Shown one piece after another: positions 32,515 through 41,344 of a stretch of 64,000 bases of DNA. Source of the stretch: Clostridium sp. AF37-5. GTDB lineage: Bacteria; Bacillota; Clostridia; Lachnospirales; Lachnospiraceae. Numbering within the stretch: the first letter of the stretch is position 1; each line of letters opens with the position of its first letter. Under the pieces are notes generated by a model. The model saw only the letters and a list, made by a program, of their open reading frames with translations. It had not been told where the DNA came from and ran no database searches. A program made the position numbers and the translations under genes. The stretch is from contig NZ_QUDR01000002.1 of assembly GCF_003477605.1 (NCBI RefSeq), positions 62,001 to 126,000 on the forward strand. Reading direction: 5' to 3'.

Positions 32515-33408
32515 ATGAATGGAATTATTAATGTATATAAAGAGCGTGGTTTTACTTCTCACGATGTGGTGGCAAAACTGCGCGGCATTCTTCATATGAA
32601 AAAAATAGGGCATACCGGAACGCTCGACCCAGATGCGACCGGTGTGCTTCCTGTATGCATAGGGAAGGCAACAAAAGTCTGCGGGCTTCTCACGGACAAA
32701 GATAAGACTTATCGTGCTGTTGTAAAACTAGGTGTTACGACAAATACCGAGGATATGACAGGAGAAATTCTTTCCCATCATCCGGTGTCGATTACGAAGG
32801 AACAGATTGAAATGGCAGTTTCTAAGTTTGTGGGTGAAATCGAACAGATTCCACCGATGTATTCTGCCATAAAAATAAATGGCAAGAAACTTTATGAATT
32901 GGCAAGACAGGGGAAAGAAGTTGAGCGGAAAGCCCGCAAGGTGACAATTTACGAAATTAAAGTGTTGTCGATTGATTTTTCGGAAAATGAATTTACGATG
33001 GAAGTAAGCTGTTCCAAAGGAACGTATATCCGTACACTCTGCAAAGATATTGGAGAGTTCCTTGGGTGCGGTGCGGCGATGAAAACTCTTGTGCGCACTC
33101 GTGTTTCTGAGTTTTTTTTAGAGCAGGCACTTACGTTAGGGCAGATAGAGCAGGCAGTAAAAGAGGGAAAGATACAGGATTATCTGATTCCGATTGATGC
33201 CATGTTTTCAGATTTAAAAGACTGTGTGGTATCGGATGAAGCACTGCGCCTTTTACTTAATGGAAACTGCATTGCAAGAAAAGATACTTCATATCAGACA
33301 CCAAAAGACAAAGAGCAGGTAAGAATGTATTCCATGGAGAATGAATTTTATGCGATTTACGAATACCGCCAAAAGGAGGATAAGTATTTCGTAGTGAAGA
33401 TGTTTTAG
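32515..33408 (+). CDS. truB: tRNA pseudouridine(55) synthase TruB, 297 aa
   Basis: The signature GHTGTLDPDATGVLPVCIGKATK contains the catalytic Asp. YRAVVKLGVTTNTEDMTGEI, PPMYSAIKINGKKLYELARQGKEVERKAR and SKGTYIRTLCKDIGEFLG complete the core, followed by a short PUA-like C-terminus. It makes psi55 in the T-loop of tRNAs, 6 nt after nrnA. Confidence 0.95.
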   Translation: MNGIINVYKERGFTSHDVVAKLRGILHMKKIGHTGTLDPDATGVLPVCIGKATKVCGLLTDKDKTYRAVVKLGVTTNTEDMTGEILSHHPVSITKEQIEMAVSKFVGEIEQIPPMYSAIKINGKKLYELARQGKEVERKARKVTIYEIKVLSIDFSENEFTMEVSCSKGTYIRTLCKDIGEFLGCGAAMKTLVRTRVSEFFLEQALTLGQIEQAVKEGKIQDYLIPIDAMFSDLKDCVVSDEALRLLLNGNCIARKDTSYQTPKDKEQVRMYSMENEFYAIYEYRQKEDKYFVVKMF

Positions 33409-33424
33409 AATTGAGGAATGACGT

Positions 33425-34342
33425 ATGAAAATAATACGAAATTTAGAGTTTCAGGGAAAACAGACAGCGGTTTGTATCGGCAAATTTGACGGGATTCATA
33501 AAGGGCACCGTCTGCTGATTGAACAGGCAAAAAAAGAAAACAAACCGATTGTTATGATTTCGTTTTCCGTGGATGAAGCGAAGGTTTTGTATACGCCTTA
33601 TGAAAAAGAAAAATTAGCAGAATATTTAGGAATTGATTGTCTGCTTGAGATTCCTCTGACGAAGGAATTTTGCAGCCAGACGCCGGAGGAGTTTGCAAAA
33701 AAATTATTGTGTGATACCTGCGATGCCGCATCGGTTATCGTTGGCAGTGATTTTCGGTTTGGTGCAGGCAGAAGCGGGGATACGGATACGCTGCAGCAGT
33801 TAGGAGAAAAACTTGGATTTTCGGTAACGGTTCTTTCTAAATTGGAATTAGGCGGTGAGGTCGTGAGCAGTACCAGAATCCGCTCACTGATTGCAAAGGG
33901 TAAGATGGAACAGGCAAATGAACTTTTGGGAACACCTTATTTTCTCACCGGTGTAGTACAAAAGGGAAATCAACTGGGACGGACGATGGAAACACCAACG
34001 GCAAATATATATCCGGATGCACATAAAGTGCTGCCACCATATGGTGTGTATGCGGTTTTTGTTGATGTAGAAGGAAAAAGGTATAAAGGAATTTGTAACC
34101 TTGGAGTAAAGCCGACCATCCCCGGTGGGAATGAAGTCGGCTTTGAGGTTTGGCTGTTTAATTTCTCCGGTGATTTATATGACAAAGAATTAACAGCATA
34201 CTTTGTCTCATTTTTGCGGGAAGAGAGAAAGTTTGCTTCTCTTACGCAATTAAAAGAACAGATTACAAGAGATACGGTTTTGGCGAAGCAAATACTTTCT
34301 CAGAAAGAGAGCGAATGGCATCCGGAATCGTTTCTTCACTGA
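33425..34342 (+). CDS. ribF: Bifunctional riboflavin kinase / FAD synthetase, 305 aa
   Basis: ATG 33425 follows GAGGAATGACGT. The FAD synthetase half has CIGKFDGIHKGHRLLIEQAK and VGSDFRFGAGRSGD, then SSTRIRSLIAKGKMEQANELLGTPYFLTG. The riboflavin kinase half has GNQLGRTMETPTANIYPDAHKVLPPYGVYAV and VKPTIPGGNEVGFEVWLF. It makes FMN and FAD. The 3' end overlaps the convergent mocR gene by 80 bp. Confidence 0.95.
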   Translation: MKIIRNLEFQGKQTAVCIGKFDGIHKGHRLLIEQAKKENKPIVMISFSVDEAKVLYTPYEKEKLAEYLGIDCLLEIPLTKEFCSQTPEEFAKKLLCDTCDAASVIVGSDFRFGAGRSGDTDTLQQLGEKLGFSVTVLSKLELGGEVVSSTRIRSLIAKGKMEQANELLGTPYFLTGVVQKGNQLGRTMETPTANIYPDAHKVLPPYGVYAVFVDVEGKRYKGICNLGVKPTIPGGNEVGFEVWLFNFSGDLYDKELTAYFVSFLREERKFASLTQLKEQITRDTVLAKQILSQKESEWHPESFLH

Positions 34343-35684
34343 GGTTTGCAAAACCGAGAAGAAAAGTTGGAAGATAGTGGAAAGGAAGATTCTGGTAATA
34401 TCTCTTTAATGATTTTAAAGGCATACCAAGTGTTTTGGCCCTGCGTAATATTTCTTCTTCAGGCTGTGATCCCAAATAGCGGATAAGCACATATAACCCG
34501 GCATTGTCGCCGGATATTTCAAGAATTTTTTCAGGGAAATACTTCTGCAGTTGTTCCATCATGCAGTCGTGTTTCCCTTTGTATATTTTTCTCATGCGGT
34601 TTAAGTGTTTTTCAAAGTATCCCTGTTTAATAAAATCGGTTAAAATTGCCTGCTCAATACGTGAAACCGGGCAGGAGTAATTGTCAATCAGACGTTCAAA
34701 ACGTGGCAGCAATGCCATCGGCAACACCATGTAACCGGTTCTTATAGCAGGTGAAATGGCTTTGGAAAATGTTCCGATATAGATGACCTTTCCTGCTTTG
34801 TCTAAACTTTGCAGCGCGGGAATCGGTTTTCCTTTATAGCGGAATTCGCTGTCGTGGTCATCCTCCAAAATATAGCGGTTTTCTTTCTTTTCTGCCCAGT
34901 GCAGAAGCTTTTGTCTGGTGGAAACCGGCATAACACTGCCGAGCGGAAACTGATGACTTGGCGTTACATAGCAGATGTCTGCGTTTGTTTTTGCAAGTGC
35001 CAAAACATCCATGGTGTTTTCCTTTAGCGGAATATCCAGAATGGAATAACCATTGGTCGAGAGAACCTGACGCGCACTCAAATATCCGGGGTCTTCCATG
35101 GCAAATATGGTTTCCCTGGAAAAAAGGATGCACAACATCTGAAGAAGATTGGAAAGTCCGGCACCGATGATAATTTGTTCCGGGCGGCATATAACCCCAC
35201 GGGAACCACGAAGATAATTCGCAATTGCCTGACGAAGCGGCAAATCCCCTTTGGCATCACCGGCACTGAAATTGGATGGTAAATCCAGCTGGTTTTTTCC
35301 AATGGATTTCCAAATCGAATAAGGAAAATGTTCTAAATCAATGGAATCCGGGTTAAAATCAAAGCGTACCGGTGGTGCTTCCTTTGTGTTTTTTTTATTA
35401 TTTTCTTTTTGTGGAGCAGAAGTCGGGATTTGCTTTAAATGCGTAACGTGGTTTGCAAAATATCCCTGTCTTGGGCGGGCGTCTAGATATCCTTCGGCAA
35501 CCAACTGGTCGTAGGCGGTATCCACCGTGCTCCGGCTCACATTTAGGTTTGCGGCTAAATTACGTGCCGATGGCAGTTTTTCTTCTGCAGCAATATTTCC
35601 ATTCAATATCTCTTTGCGGATGTATTCATAAATCTGTATATAAAAAGGTTTTAAGTTGGTATTATCAAGTGGTATGGTTATCAT
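34263..35684 (-). CDS. MocR/PdxR-type regulator (GntR HTH + aminotransferase fold), 473 aa
   Basis: ATG at 35684 (minus) follows AGGAGG; the ORF extends to 35744, but no ribosome binding site supports that. Residues 1-75 form a GntR winged helix (LKPFYIQIYEYIRKEILNGNIAAEEKLPSARNLAANLNVSRSTVDTAYDQLVAEGYLDARPRQGYF). Residues 110-470 are a fold-type I aminotransferase with the PLP lysine in YIGTFSKAISPAIRTGYMV. Such proteins are usually activators or repressors of vitamin B6 or GABA genes and act as domain-swapped dimers. The target is not visible here. The 3' end overlaps ribF by 80 bp without a terminator between them. Confidence 0.9.
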   Translation of the reverse strand: MITIPLDNTNLKPFYIQIYEYIRKEILNGNIAAEEKLPSARNLAANLNVSRSTVDTAYDQLVAEGYLDARPRQGYFANHVTHLKQIPTSAPQKENNKKNTKEAPPVRFDFNPDSIDLEHFPYSIWKSIGKNQLDLPSNFSAGDAKGDLPLRQAIANYLRGSRGVICRPEQIIIGAGLSNLLQMLCILFSRETIFAMEDPGYLSARQVLSTNGYSILDIPLKENTMDVLALAKTNADICYVTPSHQFPLGSVMPVSTRQKLLHWAEKKENRYILEDDHDSEFRYKGKPIPALQSLDKAGKVIYIGTFSKAISPAIRTGYMVLPMALLPRFERLIDNYSCPVSRIEQAILTDFIKQGYFEKHLNRMRKIYKGKHDCMMEQLQKYFPEKILEISGDNAGLYVLIRYLGSQPEEEILRRAKTLGMPLKSLKRYYQNLPFHYLPTFLLGFANLSEETIPDAIRSLSEKVFASPKPYLL

Positions 35685-35765
35685 ATAAAAAGTCCTCCTA
35701 ATTAAGCATACCAATAGTATATCAAATGAAAGGACAGGAGGCAAATGATATATTATTACCGACTG

Positions 35766-36716
35766 CTAGCATAATTTGTAGCGCGTGATGCTTGACCAAT
35801 TCGGTGGGAAATGCATTGCTTTGAGAAGTTTGTCTCTTTGGGATTGAGAGGTTGCTTTTGTAAAAGTGTTAAATAATTGGGTTAGTTTCCTCTTGAAAAT
35901 TATAAAATCCTCTGTGTCAAGCATATATCGAAATGCTATTAATAATGCAAATACATCGTGTTTGCCGTAAAGATATTGGGTACCTTTTTGAGGAATGCCA
36001 AGTTTTTTATGTAATACAGTGTCAGGTATTTCAAAGCGTGTTTGGAAAGAAAAAAGTCGCTCGTTATGTGCACATAGATTACGAAATATAGTAAAAATCC
36101 TTAAATATTGGATTAATTCTTTTTCTGTAATGTTGTCATAATGGATACTGATTTTAGATTTTATGCTAGGGTGCATAAAGGAGTACATTTTGGAAGTTTG
36201 TCCCATGGTAAGAGTTTTCATTATTACCCACAATGGAACATTTCCATAGGTATTTCGCTGATATACAACATAATTGTGTTCTGTGTTTTTTGTGGCCTCA
36301 TATGTTAATTTAGAAATTAGTTTTGAAATATGATAACGATTTGTTTTAGAAATATTATAGTTTGCAGAGTTTAAATATGCTGCTTGATTTTCAGAAAAAA
36401 CTTCGCAGAAAGAATAGGAAATCAGCGAACGGATTTTTTGCTCAATATGGCAAATATATTTAAAAACAAGCGAACGAAGATTTTCATCGAAGTCGTATAA
36501 GGCAACAATATCTGTAAAGTTTGTACCTTTTTCATAAGTTCTTGTCATTGGATTGTAAAATATATCCTTGTAGCCATCAATTAAAGAGTAATAGCCAATG
36601 TTTAGTAATTTGTTTTTGGCATAGGATAGATTGGAAATATTAAGATGCTTTTTTTGAATTAGGTTATTTAATTGTTCAAAGTATGTAATAAAAGGTTTCG
36701 TTAATTTCTTTTGCAT
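35766..36716 (-). CDS. Abi_2 / AbiD-AbiF-family abortive infection protein (HEPN-like), 316 aa
   Basis: The preferred start is ATG at 36716 with GGGAGG upstream; the ORF extends to 36884 but would read through a structured leader. The sequence LTKPFITYFEQLNNLIQKKHLNISNLSYAKNKLLNIGYYSLIDGYKDIFYNPMTRTYEKGTNFTDIVALYDFDENLRSLVFKYICHIEQKIRS is the Abi_2 N-terminal pattern. FRNLCAHNERLFSF provides the RxxxxH motif of HEPN RNases. These proteins stop phage growth, probably by RNA cleavage, and cause cell dormancy or death. It lies alone between mocR and the HAD gene and is more A/T-rich than its neighbours, which suggests transfer. Confidence 0.88.
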   Translation of the reverse strand: MQKKLTKPFITYFEQLNNLIQKKHLNISNLSYAKNKLLNIGYYSLIDGYKDIFYNPMTRTYEKGTNFTDIVALYDFDENLRSLVFKYICHIEQKIRSLISYSFCEVFSENQAAYLNSANYNISKTNRYHISKLISKLTYEATKNTEHNYVVYQRNTYGNVPLWVIMKTLTMGQTSKMYSFMHPSIKSKISIHYDNITEKELIQYLRIFTIFRNLCAHNERLFSFQTRFEIPDTVLHKKLGIPQKGTQYLYGKHDVFALLIAFRYMLDTEDFIIFKRKLTQLFNTFTKATSQSQRDKLLKAMHFPPNWSSITRYKLC

Positions 36717-36743
36717 AAAAATCCTCCCATAAAATTTTGGTAT

Positions 36744-36810
36744 AAAAAAGGAAGGCCCGCAGGTCTTCCTTCCGGTCGCAGGCATCGCAAGTTTCTGCAA
36801 CCTAATCACT
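36744..36810 (-). ncRNA. Structured small RNA/leader upstream of the Abi gene
   Basis: On the minus strand a promoter TTGCAT (36845-36840), 17 bp, TAATAT (36822-36817) points at this segment. The RNA would start near 36810. GGTTGCAG (36802-36795) pairs with CTGCGACC (36781-36774). GGAAGG (36773-36768) then pairs with CCTTCC (36755-36750), followed by six T (36749-36744), which is a terminator. The Abi ATG is 28 nt beyond. I recall that conserved structured RNAs have been described upstream of AbiF/AbiD-type genes; a family match is not verified. Confidence 0.6.
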
Positions 36811-36905
36811 ACAGACATATTATCACACATATCCGCCAAATGCAAGCAGTATATGTGATAAATCTGCAATAATAATATATGCATGAGCGGATGTTTTAAT
36901 ACAAA

Positions 36906-36934
36906 TTGCCTTTACATCTATTTTTTGCTATACT
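36906..36934 (+). promoter_or_regulatory. Promoter of HAD gene
   Basis: TTGCCT (36906-36911), 17 bp, TATACT (36929-36934). Predicted start near 36941, leaving a short leader. Confidence 0.55.
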
Positions 36935-36979
36935 AAAGCGGTAGAATCTATGTATAAAGAAATGGAGATGAATACCCGG

Positions 36980-37633
36980 ATGAAAAAGCAGATAATTTTT
37001 GATATGGATGGTGTTCTGTTTGATACAGAAAATCTCGTCTTTTCATGCTGGAAATTTGCTGCCGGTAAATTTATGCTGACCGGTATTGAGGATGTTTTTT
37101 ATCAGGTGATTGGCGTGTCATCGGAAGGAACAAAAAAGGTATTTTCCAAAACGTATGGCGATAAATTAGATTATGCACAGTTTCGTGAGGAGACGCACCG
37201 AATGTTTGATGAAAAAATAGAGAAAAACGGTGTGCCGTTAAAAACCGGTGCAAGAGAGTTATTGCAGTTTTTGAAGATTAATGGATGGCGGGTTGGTCTG
37301 GCTTCCTCGACACGTGTTCAGCGTGTGGAAGAAATGTTAAAAGCGACGAATTTATATGATTTCTTTGAGGTTATAGTTGGCGGTGACATGATAGAAAAAA
37401 GCAAACCGGAACCAGACATTTACTTAAATGTATGTGAAAAGATGAAAATAAATCCAAAAGACACATATGCAGTTGAAGATTCACACAATGGTGTCCGCTC
37501 GGCTGCTGCGGCTGGACTTAGAGTGTTGCACGTGCCGGATATGTTAAAGCCAACAAAAGAAATGGAACAATTGTCCTACATGATTTTCCCGGATTTAATT
37601 GAAGTGAGAGAGTATCTTGCTAAAAATGCTTAA
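36980..37633 (+). CDS. HAD-superfamily phosphatase, beta-phosphoglucomutase-like, 217 aa
   Basis: Three in-frame ATGs (36950, 36968, 36980) are possible; I chose 36980 because the family starts directly with KKQIIFDMDGVLFDTE and GGAGA lies 12-16 nt upstream. The motifs are DMDG (nucleophile Asp), a Thr/Ser motif in GLASSTR, Lys in EKSKPEPDIYL and the acidic pair in YAVEDSHNGVRSA. The cap domain is small and helical (subclass I), as in beta-phosphoglucomutase or Gph-like phosphatases. The substrate cannot be set from sequence alone. Confidence 0.87.
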   Translation: MKKQIIFDMDGVLFDTENLVFSCWKFAAGKFMLTGIEDVFYQVIGVSSEGTKKVFSKTYGDKLDYAQFREETHRMFDEKIEKNGVPLKTGARELLQFLKINGWRVGLASSTRVQRVEEMLKATNLYDFFEVIVGGDMIEKSKPEPDIYLNVCEKMKINPKDTYAVEDSHNGVRSAAAAGLRVLHVPDMLKPTKEMEQLSYMIFPDLIEVREYLAKNA

Positions 37634-37670
37634 AAAAATCCTCCTGCAAATATGCGGGAGGATTTTTTTT
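37632..37670. terminator. Bidirectional terminator
   Basis: AAAAATCCTCCTGCA pairs with TGCGGGAGGATTTTT around a small AATA-type loop, flanked by A and T runs on both sides. It serves the convergent HAD (+) and glnN (-) genes. Confidence 0.9.
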
Positions 37671-37688
37671 GTTATATTCTGATTTGTA

Positions 37689-39800
37689 TTAAACTTCAAA
37701 CAGCATATCACCGTAAGATGGTACCGGCCAGTACTCTTTATCAACAATCATTTCCAACTCATCGATTGGTGCACGTAAGTCTGCCATTGCGGTAAATACG
37801 GTGTCACGGAAGAATTCAGCCTGTTCTTTTCCTTCTTCCATAGCATTTGCTTTCTTATCTGCATCTTTCAAAGCATACAGAGCAGTCTGTGCTTTTGCAA
37901 GGAGAGAAGAGCATGTAGTAAGCAAATCTTTCTGAACGGACAAGTCTGCTTCTGCACAAGCAGCAGAAATGCTGTTAATTGAATCACCAAGACTTGTTAC
38001 ATAACTAATGATGGCCGGGATGTATTCCTTAGAAGCCATATGAATCATTGTCTTAGCTTCGATGTTGATTGCTTTTGCGTAAGCTTCGTAGTTAATCTCT
38101 GCACGAGACTCAAGCTCAGTCTTTGTATAAACATGCTGTCTCTCAAACATCTCGATGGTTTTTGGATAGAGAAGAGAAGCAGTTGCATCTACCATTGTTT
38201 TTACGTTTGGAAGACCACGTTTTTCAGCTTCTGCAATCCACTCATCGGAGTAACCGTTTCCGTTAAAGATTACTTTCTGATGTTCTTTCAATGTCTCGTA
38301 AATAATTTCATCTACAGTCTTATCTAAGTCATCTGCTTTTTCCATGCGGTCAGCCATACTCTGAAGTACATCAGCAACTGTTGCATTAAGTACGGTATTT
38401 GCACCGGCAATTGACATGGAAGAAGCAACCATACGGAACTCAAATTTATTTCCGGTAAAGGCAAATGGTGATGTGCGGTTACGATCAGTTGCATCCTTTT
38501 TGATTGGTGGGATGGTGTGTACACCGATATCCATACGCTCGCCCTTATTACTGTGAGTAGCAGTACCATTTTGTAAAATCTGCTCTACGATATCCTCTAA
38601 CTGCTCGCCGAGGAAAATAGAAATGATAGCCGGAGGTGCCTCATTTGCACCAAGGCGATGGTCATTTCCAGGATTGGAAGCAGACATACGTAACAGTGCG
38701 GCATTATCATCTACAGCAGCGATAACAGCGGATAAAAACAGAAGGAACTGTTTGTTATCATATGGTGTTTTGCCGGGACTTAATAAGTTCTTTCCTGTAT
38801 TAGTAACCAAAGACCAGTTATCATGTTTTCCGGAACCGTTTACGCCGGCAAATGGCTTCTCGTGAAGAAGACACTCAAAATTGTGACGGCGTGCCACTTT
38901 TTTCATTGTCTCCATAACTAACTGGTTGTGGTCAGTTGCAATGTTTGCTGTGCTGTAAATCGGAGCCATCTCATGCTGAGCAGGAGCCACTTCGTTATGC
39001 TGTGTTTTTGACAAAATGCCAAGTTTCCACAATTCATCATTTAATTCACGCATAAATGCTGCCTGACGCTCGCGGATTGTACCAAAGTAGTGGTCATCCA
39101 ATTCCTGTCCTTTTGGCGGCATATGTCCAAACAATGTACGACCGGTAAAGATTAAGTCGTCACGCTGTAAAAACTGTTCTCTGTCAATTAAGAAATATTC
39201 CTGCTCCGGTCCTACAGAACATTTTACATTGGTAACATCCTCATCGCCAAGTAAGTTCAGAACGCGGACAGCCTGTTTGCTGATTGCTTCCATCGAGCGG
39301 AGAAGAGGAGTCTTTTTGTCAAGTGCCTCTCCCGTATAAGAGCAGAATGCGGTAGGAATACAAAGAACCGTACCGATTGCATCCTCACGGAGAAATGCCG
39401 GTGATGTACAATCCCATGCAGTATAACCTCTGGCTTCGAATGTAGCACGGAGTCCGCCGGATGGGAAAGAAGAAGCATCTGGTTCACCTTTAATCAATTC
39501 TTTACCGGAGAACTCAAGTACAGCGTGTGCATTGGATTCCGGACTTAAGAATGAGTCATGTTTTTCGGCTGTTACACCGGTCATTGGCTGGAACCAGTGG
39601 GTATAATGAGTAGCACCGTTTTTTAATGCCCATTCTTTCATTGCATGAGCAACCACGTTTGCTACTTCAGGAGCCAGCTCCTCACCATTTTCAATGGTAT
39701 CCCTCAACTGGGCGTATGTCTTCTTTGGCAGGTATTCCTGCATGACATCGTCGTTAAAAACTTTTGTTCCAAAAACATCTTCGATTACATTTTTTTGCAT
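37689..39800 (-). CDS. glnN: Glutamine synthetase type III, 703 aa
   Basis: ATG at 39800 follows GGAAGGAA; the ORF start at 39848 falls in the leader. GSIII signatures are present: SSFPSGGLRATFEARGYTAWDCTSPAFL, GPEQEYFLID, APAQHEMAPIYSTANIATDHNQLVMETMKKVA, and FAGVNGSGKHDNWS. The length fits the 700-730 aa dodecameric GSIII of Clostridia and Bacteroidetes. It makes glutamine from glutamate, ammonium and ATP. A terminator-like hairpin in the leader suggests control by attenuation. Confidence 0.96.
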   Translation of the reverse strand: MQKNVIEDVFGTKVFNDDVMQEYLPKKTYAQLRDTIENGEELAPEVANVVAHAMKEWALKNGATHYTHWFQPMTGVTAEKHDSFLSPESNAHAVLEFSGKELIKGEPDASSFPSGGLRATFEARGYTAWDCTSPAFLREDAIGTVLCIPTAFCSYTGEALDKKTPLLRSMEAISKQAVRVLNLLGDEDVTNVKCSVGPEQEYFLIDREQFLQRDDLIFTGRTLFGHMPPKGQELDDHYFGTIRERQAAFMRELNDELWKLGILSKTQHNEVAPAQHEMAPIYSTANIATDHNQLVMETMKKVARRHNFECLLHEKPFAGVNGSGKHDNWSLVTNTGKNLLSPGKTPYDNKQFLLFLSAVIAAVDDNAALLRMSASNPGNDHRLGANEAPPAIISIFLGEQLEDIVEQILQNGTATHSNKGERMDIGVHTIPPIKKDATDRNRTSPFAFTGNKFEFRMVASSMSIAGANTVLNATVADVLQSMADRMEKADDLDKTVDEIIYETLKEHQKVIFNGNGYSDEWIAEAEKRGLPNVKTMVDATASLLYPKTIEMFERQHVYTKTELESRAEINYEAYAKAINIEAKTMIHMASKEYIPAIISYVTSLGDSINSISAACAEADLSVQKDLLTTCSSLLAKAQTALYALKDADKKANAMEEGKEQAEFFRDTVFTAMADLRAPIDELEMIVDKEYWPVPSYGDMLFEV

Positions 39801-39845
39801 AGTTAATTCCTTCCTTCCCATGTTATTTGAATTGCAGACGCCTGA

Positions 39846-39888
39846 CAAAAAAGAAAGGTGTCCCCATGAATGAGAACACCTTCGTTCT
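39846..39888 (-). promoter_or_regulatory. Attenuator-like leader of glnN (terminator versus alternative hairpin)
   Basis: On the minus strand AAGGTGT (39882-39876) pairs with ACACCTT (39861-39855) and is followed by TCTTTTTTG, an intrinsic terminator 46 nt before the ATG. An overlapping hairpin AGAAC-GAAGGT-GTTCT (39888-39873) with a six-base loop would block it. ANTAR proteins act on paired six-base loops in nitrogen genes of Clostridia; only one such loop is evident here. Confidence 0.5.
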
Positions 39889-39958
39889 TGTAAAACGTAC
39901 TATGCGTATACCATATCATGTTTACTTTCAAAAGTAAAGAGTTTTTTTGAAAATATTT

Positions 39959-41191
39959 TTATGATAGGCAAAAGATATCCATCCATTGATTCAACACTTG
40001 TTTTATTGTATCAGAAAAACAGGATTTTTCAATGCTTTCTGACGGGAAAACCTCGGTTTTCTGAAAAAGTTTATTATTTATATAGAAAGAAATGCTTCCG
40101 ATGGGTGTGTTTTTTCGTATTGGCGCACAAAGTGCAGTCGGAATTCGGTATACGATTTTCAAAGAATCAAAGGAAGCAGTAAGTGTTTCTTTCGGGATAA
40201 TCGGTTTGAGAGATACAAACTTTTTTTTGCCATCCTTTACCGGGATTTTGGCAAGGGCAAGGTTTTGAACCGGAAGCGGTGTTTTCTGAAAATAAAAAAA
40301 ACCATAATCCATTAAACTCTTTGTGTCACTCCACTTGAATGACTTGTTTGGCGGCCATCCGCTGGCAAGAACACAACTGGTAAGCGTGATGCCGTTTTTC
40401 TTTGCGGCTCCGACAAAACAGTAACCGGCTTTTCCGGTAAATCCGGTTTTGATACCGAGCGCGCCTTCATAATAAGAAAGGAAAGCGTCATGGTTTGTCA
40501 GACTGTAGTGGTACTTTCCGGAGCAGTCAGAAAAAGAATGAGATTTTGTCTGCACCAGAGAAAGGAAGTCTTTGTTTTTTATAGCATAGGAAGCGAGCTT
40601 ACACATATCCGAAGCAGTGCTGTAATGACCATTTGCGTCGAGTCCGTTTGGTGTGATAAAATGAGTCGAAGACATGCCAAGAAGGTTTGCCTTCTGATTC
40701 ATTTTTGCTGCGAAACCGGAAACAGAGCCGCCAAGGTGTTCGGCAATTGCGACTGCCGTGTCATTGTGGGATTCCAGCATGAGAGAGTACAAAAGATCTT
40801 TCATATAATACTGTCTTCCAGGCTGCATACCAAGATGGACTTTTGGCATCCCGGCTGCCTTTTTGCTTGCAATGACCACATCGTTAAGCTTATTTGACTC
40901 CAGTGCTAAAAGGGCGGTCATGATTTTGGTGGTACTTGCCATTGGCACTTTTTTGTCCGTGTTTTTACTATATAGAATGCGATGGGAACCGGCATCCATC
41001 AGGCAGGCATAGGAGGCGTGTAAAATAAGTGGATTTGGTGTCTGCTCCATGGCGTTGATTTGAATGACAGGCTCCGGCAGAACAGGAACAAAATCCGAAG
41101 AATCGGTGGAGCTAAATTGTCTGTCCCACAGAATATGGAATGCGGTCAGGGCACATAATAAAAGGATGGCAAAGCATTTTTTTTGTTTCAT
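39959..41191 (-). CDS. dacF: D-alanyl-D-alanine carboxypeptidase (DacF/PBP5-type), 410 aa
   Basis: ATG at 41191 starts a signal peptide (MKQKKCFAILLLCALTAFHILW); the longer ORF start at 41344 overlaps the promoter of the divergent operon. S11 peptidase motifs are present: STTKIMTALLALE (Ser-x-x-Lys), ESHNDTAVAIAEHLGG (SxN), and GIKTGFTGKAGYCFVG (KTG). A C-terminal PBP5 domain follows from about residue 310. It trims peptidoglycan stem peptides on the cell surface. The gene is transcribed divergently from the carboxyltransferase operon. Confidence 0.93.
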   Translation of the reverse strand: MKQKKCFAILLLCALTAFHILWDRQFSSTDSSDFVPVLPEPVIQINAMEQTPNPLILHASYACLMDAGSHRILYSKNTDKKVPMASTTKIMTALLALESNKLNDVVIASKKAAGMPKVHLGMQPGRQYYMKDLLYSLMLESHNDTAVAIAEHLGGSVSGFAAKMNQKANLLGMSSTHFITPNGLDANGHYSTASDMCKLASYAIKNKDFLSLVQTKSHSFSDCSGKYHYSLTNHDAFLSYYEGALGIKTGFTGKAGYCFVGAAKKNGITLTSCVLASGWPPNKSFKWSDTKSLMDYGFFYFQKTPLPVQNLALAKIPVKDGKKKFVSLKPIIPKETLTASFDSLKIVYRIPTALCAPIRKNTPIGSISFYINNKLFQKTEVFPSESIEKSCFSDTIKQVLNQWMDIFCLS

Positions 41192-41255
41192 AAAAAGGCC
41201 ACCAGACATTTTTTTACAGTATATGAGGAATTTGAAAAAATAATTCAAATAGTTG

Positions 41256-41284
41256 TTGCCAAGGGGTTGAAAAAGCGTTACAAT
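41256..41284 (+). promoter_or_regulatory. Promoter of the decarboxylase operon
   Basis: TTGCCA (41256-41261), 17 bp, TACAAT (41279-41284), with the ATG 61 bp downstream of the -10. Confidence 0.55.
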
Positions 41285-41344
41285 TACAATTGGATAAAAT
41301 TTGAGTTTTATATAAACAATAATACAGAAAGTGGAGGGCTGCAA

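Noticed and set aside
36811..36822. A chromosomal match to ACAGACATATTA on the + strand
   Set aside because: It coincides with the complement of the -10 region (TAATAT) of the minus-strand Abi leader promoter, lies over 120 nt from the next + gene, and lacks the upstream block. Most likely coincidence.
39846..39888. Glutamine riboswitch upstream of glnN
   Set aside because: The leader does not show the known glutamine aptamer core. The terminator and alternative hairpin are reported without a ligand.
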